Under the pieces are notes generated by a model, which ran no database searches, was not told where the DNA came from, and was given only the letters and a program-made list of their open reading frames with translations. The position numbers and the translations under genes were made by a program. Shown piece by piece: positions 45,227-56,699 of a stretch of 64,000 bases of DNA; position 1 is the stretch's first letter; every line of letters begins with the position of its first letter. Source of the stretch: Whalleya microplaca. Its lineage: Eukaryota > Ascomycota > Sordariomycetes > Xylariales > Xylariaceae. Location: the NCBI GenBank assembly GCA_022497155.1, contig MU385711.1, forward strand, positions 992,001 to 1,056,000, given 5' to 3'.

Positions 45227-47023
45227 CCTGATCAGAAAGTAACGCAGCACAGCAGCACCGCAGCAGTCAAGGAAATGACGAGAGCGTCAGCCGGTGGAGC
45301 TGAGTACAGAGGTAACCTAGCACGTACATGTATGTACATACATACCTAGGCTGTTAGGGGGACTACATACTCCGTACAAGCTTCACTGCTTCAGCGCTGA
45401 TTCGATCCGTTCTCAGTGGCTGGTAGGTGGTTGACAGCAATGACAGGCGGTTGGCTTCCAGGGTTGTAGAGCAGTCCTAGTACTAATGCAGCCCTGTTTT
45501 TCCTGATTCCCTTCGGGAGTTGGCGACCTGCACTGCGGTAATGGAATTCGAGGCGCTCGGATCGCACGACGTCAGGTGTTCCCAGCTATAAGAGGGGCAT
45601 CATATCTGGTTACAGGTGCACAAAGTTTTTAAACAGGTGCTCGTTACTCCGTAGAAAAAGAACCAGTCGTAAACTATCAGCTGATTTCTATAGATGATGC
45701 AAGTTCTTCTCTAACGCCCATTGCATTTCCGGATCTGGCTTACCAATGGCCGTGGGCATGAATCAGCCACTTCTGTTGATGATTCCAGCCAGTGGGTTGA
45801 GTGGCTAATAATAATAAGTCGCACTTAAAGGAAGATTCCAGTACTTCCTAACTCACAATTACAAATATTGCGTATGGTTTATAAACATCAATCATAGTGT
45901 ACTATGCATATCATATGTAGTCTTATACATACAATGAGATATACCAAAGAGCTGGAATATTTGAAGCCGGGCAAGTTGCACAAAGCGATCCAAATATAGT
46001 GAGCAACCTAATTATATTGATGGCTATGGATAAGGTTTCCTGACATGGACACCTGCATGCATTAAACAAGGCCATGTAAAGAGGGGATTTATTTGCAACA
46101 AAAGGCTGTGCGTTTCTATTTAACTGAAAAGGTCACATATATGATAAACTGCTTTTAGTATATTCTAGAAAAGTAGTGAAGAGAGAACAGAAATGGTGGT
46201 TTGAAGATCGTTGTGCATAAAGAGACCAACGTGTATTACAGTGGTGGCAATAAGCGATATATCCAAGGTCGGTCAAAGACGTGATTTTAGTGAATCATGA
46301 AATCATCATTTCAGGACGTTAGCATGTTTCCTAATTACTATAGCTAGTAATTTATTGGAACAGAACCTAGTATTGATAAATCTAGTCGTCTATCTAGCTA
46401 TTACCTAGCGTGCCAAAAGACACGAAATGCTAGAATTGGAGTTGTTAGCCGCGGGCTGCCGCGGGTAAAATTATTACTGCCCTACGGGATATATCATATT
46501 TTCAGTATGCAGATAGGCAAGTCATTATTACCAGCAATATTCATGAATCTAGAGAGATAACAGATGGAAACTCAACATTGTACGCGTACCGAAATCCATC
46601 TTCGATCTTGTCCGAGGTAACTACAGGTCTGCTGGCGCAGGATCTCTGCATCTTGGATTACCTGTCCAACGACTTCTGCATGTAGACCATCGGCTAAGAA
46701 CTCCCCATATGGTACGTCGCCACATGGTGGTTAAACCCTTGATGGTTTGTGCCAAGGGCAGTCCATTGGGAGATCGAACGAATCACCAATTCCGACACAC
46801 ACATCTTCGTGGTGGGTGACCAGCTGAAGTCTATCCAATAGTCAGCGGAGCTTTCCAACCGCCAAGGACCCAAGGCCAGTCCAGGCCACTCAGAGTTTTG
46901 CCCGTTTTTACTCCGCAGCTCCGCAGCGGCTAGGGTATCTTCGCCGCATACGTATTCTTCAACAACAGCAACGCTCCCCGACGATTGGATCTCCCTCGTC
47001 AGGAAGCCCACTTCCTGACAACC

Positions 47024-47112
47024 CCCTTGGTGGTGTAGTTGGTTATCGCGTTCGGCTGTAATTGAAATGATTGTAAACCGAAATGTCGCCGGTTCGATTC
47101 CGGCCCGAGGGA
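47024..47112 (+). tRNA. tRNA-Tyr(GUA) with a 15-nt intron
   Basis: Acceptor CCCTTGG (47024-47030) pairs with CCGAGGG (47105-47111, one G-U), with discriminator A at 47112. The T-arm GCCGG-TTCGATT-CCGGC is perfect and the anticodon stem TTCGG/CCGAA is complete. The loop CTGTAA|A gives anticodon GTA, reading Tyr codons. A 15-nt intron (about 47062-47076) sits one base after the anticodon, the canonical eukaryotic position. Eukaryotic tRNA-Tyr genes almost always carry this intron. The B-box GGTTCGATTCC is intact. Confidence 0.93.
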
Positions 47113-48918
47113 TCACAACCTATATTTTTGTGGTTTATTTTGATATCTTCATGGTCCACAGCTGTGTTCTTGTTGTATTGAGGATGATCTAACACAACCG
47201 TAGAGTGATATCAACCCTATTTCCAAAGCCACGTGCTTGGAATTGGTCTGTGCATCATCGAATTCCTTAAAAATACATCCTTTCTATGCCTCAACAATTC
47301 ACATAATAATAGACCTCCGCCTATTAGAAAAGGCTCAGATATTTCAAGAGCTATCTCTTTCTACACCTACCTGTTTAATCACCATATTACTATCATCGTC
47401 GTATACATATAGAGATATCTGGTATTCATTATGTCGGAGTCAGATCTGGGATTTGATCTATGTACGGAGTACATGTTGCTGAAAATAATATTCGGAGGAC
47501 AAAAAAGCTAATGGGTCCTACATATTCGTGGCTCAAGGGAACATGAGATTCATGTAATGGGCCACTACGCCTGAATCCATGTTCATCCACGGTTCTAGTC
47601 AACTTCTAGGTATGTTAATGTCTACAGTTTAAGGCTTTAAGCTAGAATGGGAGCATATTGAAGCGGCGACATGGAGAGAATTGCCCTAAATTTAAAGCCT
47701 TACGATGCCTTCATTAAAATTGTAGAACGAATGCCCATTAGTTTTATTAAGTCTAAGTCTAAGTGTATCTAAACCCCTAAGAAGATGTCCTATACTATTC
47801 TACAGTATATGGGTTGCCTGATCTCCTATATTTAATAGCCTCGTACTAAACCAGCATTACCATTATAAGACTGCATACAAAATAACATAGGAGCGGAAAG
47901 CAAACGCCAATTTCTAACATGCTTTAACTAGTTCGCCATGCAATTTATTGTGTCCTTGTTTAAAGTGTACTCCACATACTACTGCCTGTTGTAATATTAG
48001 CGCTTCTAACCCTTAAAAAGATGTTGATACGTGAGACTAGGGAAATATAAGTAGTACTAATATTCACATCAGATGGCCACGAATAACTAGGTAATCTTTA
48101 AAATGCAATAACGCGATACTATATATATGGTGACAGTCTTATATACTTACTTAGGTACTAAGGTCTAGATGTGGAAGCAAGTAAGGATTAAAATTATCAG
48201 ATTTAACCAATTCGTGATCCAGAATGAGAAAGAAACTTAGGACTTGTTTGGGTGGTACTATATCTGTTTATCAAAGCTGCTATAAAAGAAGAGACTAGTA
48301 CATTCCAGGTCTACAAGTCGATAATCTTTCTAGCAATGTTAACTCGTTGTCATATAGGTAAGGAGTTAAGAAACTGTCAGCTTTGTCTGCACTCCTGCTT
48401 CCACCAACTTGGAGAGGGTTACCAGGCTGCCTTCAGGTAGATCCTTCCTTATGCCTAGCACACGGCGTCTAGCTATTAGCTTTGTTGCTGATTTGTATCG
48501 ACGCACTCCTAAGGACTTTAGTAGATCACCCTAAATAAAGGGTCTAACACTAAGAACAGCATGCCAACAAACGCACTCCTGCATAGTCCCGAATGCATAG
48601 GGCACCGGACACATATTTTCGGACATACTATCACGTCATCTCTTTTGAAAAGATGCATAACGTCTGTCAGACACCCCAGGGCTATTGGACACTACAAAGG
48701 ATGCCTACTCTATATATTGTAGATCTTCCTCCTCAAGCACCAATTTGCTCATTTACTCCCTTCCGCGAAGATCTTCTAAATCAATGATCCAGTCCCTTGT
48801 AACTTATTAAGAGCAGGCACAGGAAGGCGAAGACAACACTGATCCTGTGTACGTTTACTTGAAAATAACACCTCCCCACCTGTTCCTCCAACTCCATTAA
48901 AACTCCCCCCAGACTACC
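47113..48918. other. 1.8-kb AT-rich spacer
   Basis: A T-rich tract just after the tRNA gene (around 47121-47140) can act as the RNA polymerase III terminator. The rest is AT-rich, with no gene, repeat or RNA recognised. Confidence 0.5.
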
Positions 48919-49170
48919 ATGGCGACGGCCAAGATCGACGTGACCTTAGAGAAGATCGACAAAATGGAGAAGAGCATCGACGGGATGGAGACAATCATCG
49001 ATATGATAGCAGAGGAACTCCTCGGAGACAAGGGAAAGGCTGCACTACACAAAACGAAGGATCCATACGAACAGTATCTTGAAGATGTAGACGCTCTTGA
49101 AAGAATACTCCAAAGACTCTGGGACTACCTGCACGATAAGCCCACCGAAGAAGATACAAACCCCAGATAA
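48919..49170 (+). CDS. small coiled-coil-like hypothetical protein
   Basis: 83 aa, starting at ATG 48919 in a good context (ACCATGG). The sequence is highly charged and helix-prone with heptad-like spacing (IDVTLEKIDKMEKSIDGMET, LEDVDALERILQRLWDYL). No domain is recognised. A GTAAGA immediately follows the TAA, which is curious but cannot serve as an in-frame donor. It may be a small real gene or a fragment. Confidence 0.35.
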   Translation: MATAKIDVTLEKIDKMEKSIDGMETIIDMIAEELLGDKGKAALHKTKDPYEQYLEDVDALERILQRLWDYLHDKPTEEDTNPR

Positions 49171-49635
49171 GTAAGAATTCTTTTGACAAAAAAGCTCAGA
49201 CCCGGAATTTTCAAGCTCTTGCAGCGTGGCTCGAACTCCGGATCCTTCGAAAAACTCCCGAAGAGATTTTTCTGGCCGAGTGACTGCCCCATTAACCAAT
49301 GCTGCTTTTGGTTGAGGCAGGTAGCATCAGTTAGGAATCTGCGCTGTTACAATGGTACATACGCCTTCCACCTGTGCTGGCCTCATTCCACCTACCACTC
49401 AAACGCTATTCAAGCTTATTATTCGCCGCCGGAGACCATATTGCCATTCATTGCTAACTGCACCTACCTAGGAATTCGAATGACCAAGCGTTGCCTACCA
49501 CTTGCAAGCCCAAGGCTGAGGACAACAAGGTGATGAAACGGTTTCCTAGATTGACGACAACACTTTCAGAACTGTCGATGGACTTGAAGAAAGCTATGCT
49601 ACTGACCGACGACTGGACGGCACGAAAGAAAGAAG

Positions 49636-49681
<46 letters not shown>

Positions 49682-50316
49682 AAGATTCATCATAGGATAA
49701 AGCGACCCTACACTACAAGTACACAGACCAATCGGCTGCGGATCATACCGAAATTTCCTCGTCTTGCAGTTGATAGACAGCAGAAAGGTGGATAGATTTC
49801 AGTTGGCTTCGGGGGTTTGATATTCTATTACGTCGTTGGAATTCACCGTGTGATATCAGGTTAGGCAACCAGTACCTAGATTGATCTCTTGGACCTCAGC
49901 CATGAGCTTGCTTGGGCACCGGAATAATTATGGACGAACCAGTCTTGTATCTCCTAGAGTGACATGTTGATTCTAGGTTGAACAAATGGCATTAGCTCTT
50001 GTGGTCTGATTTAAAAACTACTTCGACACTAGCCATTCGTGTATGTAGGGTACCTCACCGGGATATTATCGATATCTCCATCTTCTGAGTGGCAAGGGCT
50101 ACCTGTTCATAAGCCGACTACGGTCAAAAGCATGTTCATGATGATATAATCAAGCGGACATTTAGATTCACAACAAGCATGACACGTTGGCAGTGCTTAA
50201 ACTTCATTAATTCGTTCAGTGACCTGTCAATGCTGAGCCATTCCTATAAACTCCGTGTGCCAGAAGACATTCGCAACCATGGAATGATGTGATACCCCTT
50301 TTAGTACCCAGCTATT
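49171..50316. other. 1.1-kb spacer with a 44-nt poly-A run
   Basis: Contains a short Lys/Ser-rich open stretch leading into a 44-A homopolymer (49636-49679), then AT-rich sequence and the 3' flank of the ribosomal protein gene. No other gene is recognised. Confidence 0.5.
49636..49679 (+). repeat. 44-nt poly-A homopolymer
   Basis: An uninterrupted run of 44 adenines preceded by an A/G-rich lead-in (GAAAGAAAGAAG). It may be a retroposition tail or slippage expansion. No target-site duplication is obvious. Confidence 0.9.
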
Positions 50317-51443
50317 TTACTCGTCACGGAGCTCGGCAATCTTGGCCTTGACTCTCTCGATCTTCTCCTCCTTGGTAGACTTGGCGGATCTGTACTTCTT
50401 GGACTCCGCCTTCCACTCGTCCTTGCTCTTCTTGGGGGCATCGCTCTCAGCCTTCTTGAAGGGGTCCTCTCGGATGGCAGCGTGGGCCTCGGTGTACAGC
50501 TCCTCAAGACCATCAGCCTCGAGGTCGTCGTCGAGGTACTTCTGGAACTGAGATCGGTATCGCTCCTCATCATCGTCGGCCAGAGTCTCCATGTACTCGG
50601 CAATGTGGCCACCGTAGATGTACTTCTTGAGGGTCTCGGCGTCAAGCTCCTCGCTCTCGATATCGAAACCAGGGAATCGGTTCTCGGAGTGAGGGATGAA
50701 GATACCACCGTCGGAAGCACCCTTCATGGCACCGAAGACACGGGCACCAGTAGAGGTTCGGGCAAGACCAACATCAAGGAAGGCCTTGAAGGGTCGGCGG
50801 TCCTCACCATCGACCTCAGCGGCCTCGGTCAGGGTGTACTCTCCATCGGGCTCCTCGACACCGGTGAAGGCCTCGTCAAGACCAAGCTTCTTGAGGACAC
50901 GGCGGGCAAGAAGAAGACCTGTGGCGTAGGCAGCGGCCCAGTTGGTAAGGCCGTGCTCGATACCGTAGGCGCGGAGCTCGTGGGAGTAGGCAGCGGCGAA
51001 GACCTTGTCGCCAGAGATCTCAGAGGTGACAATCTGGGTGATGATGTCGCGGTTGGTGAAGCGGACGACCAGGCGGTACTTGGGCGCGTTGTACTTGTTC
51101 TTGGCCTGGGTGATCAGACGCTTGCGGGCATAGTAGTCGGTCTTTCCGGAGCGACGGCGCTTGTACTTGGTCTGGAAGCGGCTGTGAAGGATGTCAGCGA
51201 CCTGGGGCCCTTCAGGGCACTTGATAAAGCGAAATAATATTCAAATTCAACTTACCTGTAGTACGCGCTGGTCTTGACATCTCTGTTAAAACCCTATTGT
51301 GATCCCCTCGAGTCAGCAATTTGCGCTTCAGATTTCCACTCTGCGATCCGAAGCATCTTGCATTGACTCTCACGAGTAATCGCAATCGTCGCCTGCCATT
51401 TCTGGCGTTGCAACAATTGAAGGTCTGTGTCTCAACTTACCAT
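50317..51443 (-). CDS. rpl5: 60S ribosomal protein L5 (uL18), three exons
   Basis: Exons (5' to 3'): 51441-51443 (only the ATG), 51256-51293 (38 nt), 50317-51181; introns 147 bp and 74 bp with GTAAGT donors; 301 aa, the usual eukaryotic length. uL18/RPL5 binds 5S rRNA with uL5 and is loaded into the central protuberance of the large subunit. The family sequence is unmistakable: MGFNRDVKTSAYYSRFQTKY built across both introns, then RRRSGKTDYYARKRLI, the NKYNAPKYRLVVRFTN stretch, GLTNWAAAYATGLLLARR, VFGAMKGASDGG, and a basic Lys-rich C-terminus. The gene is GC-rich in third positions with strong codon bias, as expected for high expression. It is divergent from the HAD hydrolase gene. Confidence 0.97.
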
Positions 51444-51985
51444 CTTGACTGAGGTGGCTGACTGGCGAAGGTATCAGCTTGTTGGTCGAAAGGGTTGGTG
51501 GTGATGAGGAAAGATGAAGCGGGACACGAAAAACTGAATGGTGCATTTAATTTTGATGGATGTGGGCGAAAATTCGCTTGACACAACCCTGCCAGGCAAG
51601 CAGTTTGGTGGGGTACGAATCGGTGCCCAGGGCTGCCAGGTGGCTCCCAATGTCTGCCAAGTGTTACGTCTGCTCAAAGATTGTGGTGGGTGACGAGCAC
51701 GGGCCACCAAAACAGCCTCCACCCAGCGGCTGATCTGACTGGTGGCTTGCATTACACTTGCGGACCGCAGTCGACCGGATGCCGAGGCTCACGGCTCACG
51801 GCTTACAGCTCATTCAATTCAAACGGCCGGAAGATGGGACTAATGATAGCGTTGCTCTACTCTCCCCAGACTCAATATCATCTATAAGACAATTAAATAA
51901 GAGACTACTGATGGTTATCAAGTCCAATTCCAAATAATGCTACATCTGCCAGTAATATAGAAATCTTACCTGAACAGACGCCACA
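51444..51985. promoter_or_regulatory. divergent promoter between RPL5 and HAD hydrolase genes
   Basis: A 542-bp bidirectional spacer. No element could be assigned with confidence. Confidence 0.5.
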
Positions 51986-52955
51986 ATGGCCTCTCATAAG
52001 CAACCGAAGGTCATTTTGTTTGATATCGGAGGTGTCTGTGTAAGTCATACATACGCACCCGTAATAATACATATATCCATATATATACATACTCTTCATA
52101 TCACGTATAGTGGTGACCACTAAATGGTTCTCAATATATATCTACGATATTCTAACACGAGCCCAGGTCCTCTCACCCTTCCAATCAATACTAAACTACG
52201 AACTAAGCCTCGGCATCCCGCCCGGCTGGATAAACTACTCGATCTCCAAGACAGCACCCAACGGCTTCTGGCACCGCCTCGAGCGCGGCGAGATCGCGCT
52301 CGGCGATACCTTCTACGCCGGCTTCAACGCGGACCTGCACGACCCGGGTCGATGGACAGCCTTCTACCAATCCCAGAAACCCGGGCAGTCCCCTCCACCC
52401 GTGCCCAAGCTAGACGGGGAGTGGCTCTTCAACGACATGATGTCGCACTCCACCTCGCCAGACCCGTGGATGTACCCGGCGCTGCGCGCCCTCCACGCCA
52501 GCGGCAAGTTCCTGCTCGCGGCCGTGAGCAACACGGTAGTGTTCCCGCCCGGGCACGCGCTTTACACGGCGGACTTCTTCCACGGGGACCCTTTGCGCGC
52601 GCTCTTCGACGTCTTCGTGTCGTCCGCGCACGTGGGTCTACGAAAACCAGACCCGCGCATCTACGCGCACACCCTGCGCGCGGTGGACCGATTCGCGCGC
52701 GAGCACGCGGACGAGGCGCGCGGGCGGGCCGGGGGTTGGCGGGACGGCGTGCGGGCTGATGAGGTGGTGTTTTTGGATGATATCGGGGAGAATTTGAAGG
52801 GCGGGAGGAAGGCGGGGTTTCGCACTATCAAGGTCAACCTGGGACGGGCGTTCGAGGCTGTTGATGAGCTGGAGGCTGTTACGGGGTTGAAGTTAGCTGG
52901 GGGTCATCCTAGGATACCTATTAAGCCGAAATTTGGCACGAAGGCTAGTTTATAG
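51986..52955 (+). CDS. HAD-superfamily hydrolase, two exons
   Basis: Exon 1 51986-52039 (18 codons), intron 52040-52166 (127 bp, GTAAGT donor, TTCTAAC branch, CCCAG acceptor, phase 0), exon 2 52167-52955; 280 aa. HAD enzymes use an N-terminal Asp nucleophile for phosphate or C-halogen chemistry. Motif I ILFDIGGV with Asp13 (DxG version, as in the N-terminal HAD domains of soluble epoxide hydrolase and ACAD10-like proteins), motif II VSNT, motif III Lys in KPDPRIY, and motif IV FLDDIGENLKG are present. The cap region lies between motifs I and II. Exon 2 is markedly GC-rich. Cytosolic. The substrate is unknown. Confidence 0.85.
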
Positions 52956-53841
52956 ACAGTGAGTATCTGGTAGGTGGTGGTCTGGCATCATCCATCTGAG
53001 AACGGAGAACTCTGAATACCTCCCCCTTAACATCGTCAATGTATCCTGTTTGCCTCTTGCTAGAAGTTGAGACCTAGTCGTTATGGCGCATCCTGTATGT
53101 GCCGTACGAATTACCGCTAGATATCGAATGGCTTGAACATGGGTCCAAGAAGTACTTGCTTAGTCTTAGAATTGGTAGACTAGGATTCTGGGAATTATCG
53201 TTTATTCACGACCTTGCTTAGATGACACATATTCCAATAGATTATCATATATTTGGTAGGTGATAGCGATGGACTCGTGATTTCTCATGTCTAAACAGCT
53301 GGGTAGTATTGTGTTACGCATGGCTTTACAAGATGATTATCAATGCGACCACGCACCCACAGTATAAATCCGGTTCCATCCCTCAAGCAGATCCATGCTT
53401 ATGAGTGACTATGTGTAATTGAATACAAATCTCACGATAAATAGTAATGTTCATTCAGAACCGTTATAAATAGAATAAGCTTACCATATAGCATCATCTA
53501 GACATATTTGATAGTTACGTAAACCTCTATCAAGTCCAGATAATATCGAAGAATGAGCGACTAAGTTGACCCGTCTCGGACATGCCCCGCTGCGGGGCTC
53601 CTTATCGTAGGGTCTCGCCGTGTTCCTGGCCCGAAAGTGTCCGGAGATGGGCATCGTGATGCGTACGTATCGTAATCTACGATGTCCTTTCAAAAAGACA
53701 TATTCTAATTTACAGATTAGGATATTCAGTTGGGCTGCGTCCGCTTGAAATTAACAATTCAGAGTCGTTGGAAGATTGGAACAGACCTAGACTCGTCAAC
53801 ATACAACTAGTCAAAGAAATTACAGTTACTCAACCTTAACA
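52956..53841. other. spacer between HAD and deaminase genes
   Basis: About 890 bp, AT-rich, no gene or repeat recognised. The last 150 bp should contain the deaminase promoter. Confidence 0.5.
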
Positions 53842-54388
53842 ATGTCGACCTCCGAACTCGGCACAGCAGCCGCGCTGGTCCCGAGCCTCTTCCCGGAGCG
53901 CAAGCCGCTGACACCGGCGCAGATCGCCGCAGGCGTGCAAGCCGCCCTCGCAGTCCAGCAACGCGCGGTAACATTCGGCAAGCGGCCATTCGCGGCAGTC
54001 CTAGTGGGCGCCGACAGCGAGACGGTGCTGCTGACGCACCAGTCCGTGGACCAGGTGAACCACGCGGAGAGCTCACTCGCGCGACTCGCATACACGCACT
54101 ACCCCAAGGAGTTCCTGTGGCAGTGCACGCTCTTCAGCACCTGGGAGCCGTGCGGCATGTGCACTACTACCATATACGTGAGTTGTGCTCATGCCGGTGA
54201 TTGCGCGCGATGACGAACGGTTGCTGATAAGTTGGTTGGAGGGTGACTAGTGGGCGCATATCGGCCGCATCGTCTTCGCAGGCAGCAATGATCAGCTGTA
54301 TGAGTTGACCGGGCCGGCCAATAAGGAGAATTTCACTAGTAGGCAGCACCCGAAGTCATTCCTTAACCCTTTTCTAGTCTATTCATAA
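53842..54388 (+). CDS. CMP/dCMP-type zinc deaminase, short form
   Basis: Exon 1 53842-54177 (112 codons), intron 54178-54250 (73 bp, GTGAGT donor, ACTAG acceptor, phase 0), exon 2 to TAA 54386-54388; 157 aa. Zinc and catalytic residues are present: HAE (His74, Glu76) and PCxxC (Cys104, Cys107), followed by WAHIGRIVFAGSND across the intron. This group includes guanine and cytosine deaminases and related enzymes that hydrolyse an amino group from a base. After NKENFT the family normally continues with a further helix. Here the frame ends after 16 unrelated residues. A weak intron (donor GTAGGC at 54339, acceptor AG at 54390-54391) would give an alternative end at 54477. The C-terminus is uncertain or degraded. 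Confidence 0.7.
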
Positions 54389-55898
54389 TAGAGTATTTGG
54401 CTGTTGAGCATGTCCGGATATCGTTAATTCCTGCGGGATTCGCTCCAGTCACCTCGTATCTCGGGAATGGCGAATAGAGGCTTATCGAGTTACTCGAAAG
54501 CATGTTTCGAAAGATAGTGCTGGAAAGTCGCTAGCGCGAGTGACTCGAGGCGAATCTCGCGGGGAATGGGACGGCTGTGAAACCCATTGATATTCTTTAA
54601 AACTGTTTGAAAAAGGTAAACGCTGACTCGAGATACTGCAGTGGACTGGCACACAAGGGACATCTTGAAAGGATGTCCACAAAAGGACATTGAGGTCATT
54701 GGGCCACTAGAAGAGGAAGGCAGGATAGTTATGGATGAGAGCGACAGATATTGGAGTAAGACGAGGATCCTGAATCGATCGACTTCGTAGGCGGCATGCT
54801 AAATAACACATGCAGCGATCGACAGGAATAAACGGGCGGCACTGGGAATATTCTGTACTAATATACTTGTTCTGAAATCAGACCATTGTCAACTTCTGCA
54901 TGCTTCATACCATACTTGTTTGGCGAGGTCGATGAAACGAGATCCCCGACATGTCTGATCTGGTGTAATCTGATCGTCTTCCATTCAAATCCTGCGATTG
55001 GATTGTGAATCAAGTCCAATTGAGGAATTGGGATCTTAAATATCACGAGGAAGAAATATCAAGCGTAGTAATTCAAAGGGAAGATTTATTAGGGGTTTAT
55101 CAATGGCAGTATCAAACCTCCAGTTAGCAGTTTGTTATACCGAGCCGACATGTAGGAGTGGCTCAGCCGGCTGGGTAGGTGGTCTTGTCATACACGTATC
55201 ACCCGTTGTAGGTGGTACAGGTCCAGGAACTGTGGAAGGGTCCGAAGTGATCCAGCAGCCAAGAACATGCAAAACCTGGGCGTATTGATTGATAGTGACC
55301 GTGAGTGGGCCATAGTACAATGGTTTGGGACATCATCTAGGTTTGTTGGCGAGTTGCGAAGTTGTAACCTGCATACACCTACATACATACACATGGTTAG
55401 AAGCGAAAGGGGTTTCGTCGATATGACAAGTTTAGTTTCGGTCATCTTTTTGAGGTAGACGGCTAGACAGATCGGAATCTTGATATCGGTGAGGTCCCGT
55501 TTTCCCTGCTGCATCACATGTATTTTCTGTTATTAATAAGGTTCTCAACTGCATGTGTCTGTTATCGTTTGTTACACGGTGCAAAACATTAGCTGAACTT
55601 TGTGACCAGGTTGAACTGAGAAATGGTGAGGAACCATTGGATAAGGAGACCCCGCCTATGATGAGATGAGCCAATGCAAGTGTAACGAAAAGAGGGCCTA
55701 ACCAGAGCTTCGAAGGGGCTGAGGGGCAGAGACTGGCAAAGCGGCACGACGCCGGCGGGCTGGCAGGATCGGGTGTGCTGTGTAACTCTTCAGGGAGGCT
55801 GGCAGCATTTCCAGGCACAGCTTACCCCTGAATGGCGCTGAACGGGCCTGAATGGAGGGGGGGTTGCTTAGGGAAACTCTAGGCTTCTACATACATAC

Positions 55899-55957
55899 CA
55901 ATACTCCGTACTGTACGGTACGGAACTGTACCGTATGGAACTGTACTCGTACTGTAG
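55899..55957. repeat. GTAC-rich near-palindromic repeat
   Basis: Overlapping repeats of GGAACTGTAC and CCGTAC units in both orientations (TACTCCGTACTGTACGGTAC and following). It could form local hairpins. Confidence 0.5.
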
Positions 55958-56512
55958 CTCATGAATAATGTCCCACTCGCTCCATGCAGTCTTGCCATAG
56001 GATTCGTGACATGCCCGTAATTGTCGCTAAATTGGGAAACAAGCGGCCTATTACAGTTCCGTACAGGTACCAGCAGAGTCAAGCGACGCGCAATCAAAGC
56101 CAGAGAGAGACGTCACTGAGCAGGACCCCGGCCAAGCTTTCTGGTCAGATCAAAGAGGTAAGACCGCCTGTTGGTCGTGGCGCGTTTCGCAATTAAAAAA
56201 GATTGAGGCACAGGGGGCTTCGCAGCTACGCCGCAACGGGGGGATGATGAACTTAGAAGGAATTCTGGTCCACCACCTGTTTCTACGGTTTCTACTCCCT
56301 TGAGCTGCCTGTTGTTCCTCCCTCCTGAACCCTCGATTACTGTTGCAATACACCTGCAATACACCACTTACTACTACTGAGGTAGGCAAATTGGGCTCAT
56401 TGTCACTATCACCGTCCACTGAAAGCTGCAGCAGTATCTGCATTGACGAATCTCGCTTCTTTCTTTCTTTCTATTCTTGAAAGAACAAACCAATTCACAT
56501 ACTGTTGCTACG

Positions 56513-56537
56513 CTACCTACCTACCTACCTACCTACC
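56513..56537. repeat. CTAC tetranucleotide microsatellite
   Basis: About six CTAC units, 160 bp before the DUF3431 ATG and probably in its 5' leader. A short CTTT run precedes it at 56457-56471. Confidence 0.85.
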
Positions 56538-56699
56538 CACCAGCCAATTCCTGTGTTTTTCCTGCTCGCGTGATCACGACTCGACTCGCAGCCGTTGTGG
56601 TATCACCCGCCACGACGCCGCTGACATATACCAATGTTCAATCTCGGGTTAAACGAACGACGGGCCAGCGCAGAATGATGCGCGATCATTCTTCGTCCT

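Larger units (their letters stand above)
44262..47023. other. 2.8-kb AT-rich spacer with microsatellites
   Basis: Upstream of the LRR gene. It includes a CA-type microsatellite (44508-44536), a 10-bp tandem repeat (45197-45226), a GTAC/ATGTA palindromic run at about 45320-45350, and the tRNA-Tyr gene's 5' flank. No protein gene is convincing. Confidence 0.55.
54478..56699. other. 2.2-kb spacer, upstream of the DUF3431 gene
   Basis: No gene recognised. It contains GTAC-rich near-palindromic sequence (about 55899-55957), CTTT and CTAC microsatellites (56457-56537), and the likely promoter and leader of the DUF3431 gene. Confidence 0.5.

Noticed and set aside
46694..47116. Minus-strand 140-codon open frame beginning IPRAGIEPATF
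   Set aside because: It overlaps tRNA-Tyr in antisense, and the beginning is the known antisense-tRNA peptide. The rest has no family resemblance.
49491..49700. Plus-strand frame ending in poly-Lys, and its antisense poly-Phe frame
   Set aside because: The homopolymer codes for Lys/Phe by default. The upstream part shows no domain and no convincing start.
50482..51237. 251-codon plus-strand frame opposite RPL5
   Set aside because: It is antisense to the strongly supported RPL5 exon 3 and arises from its codon bias.
52124..52759. 211-codon Arg/Ala-rich plus-strand frame within the HAD gene
   Set aside because: Out-of-frame shadow of the HAD exon, which carries all four HAD motifs.
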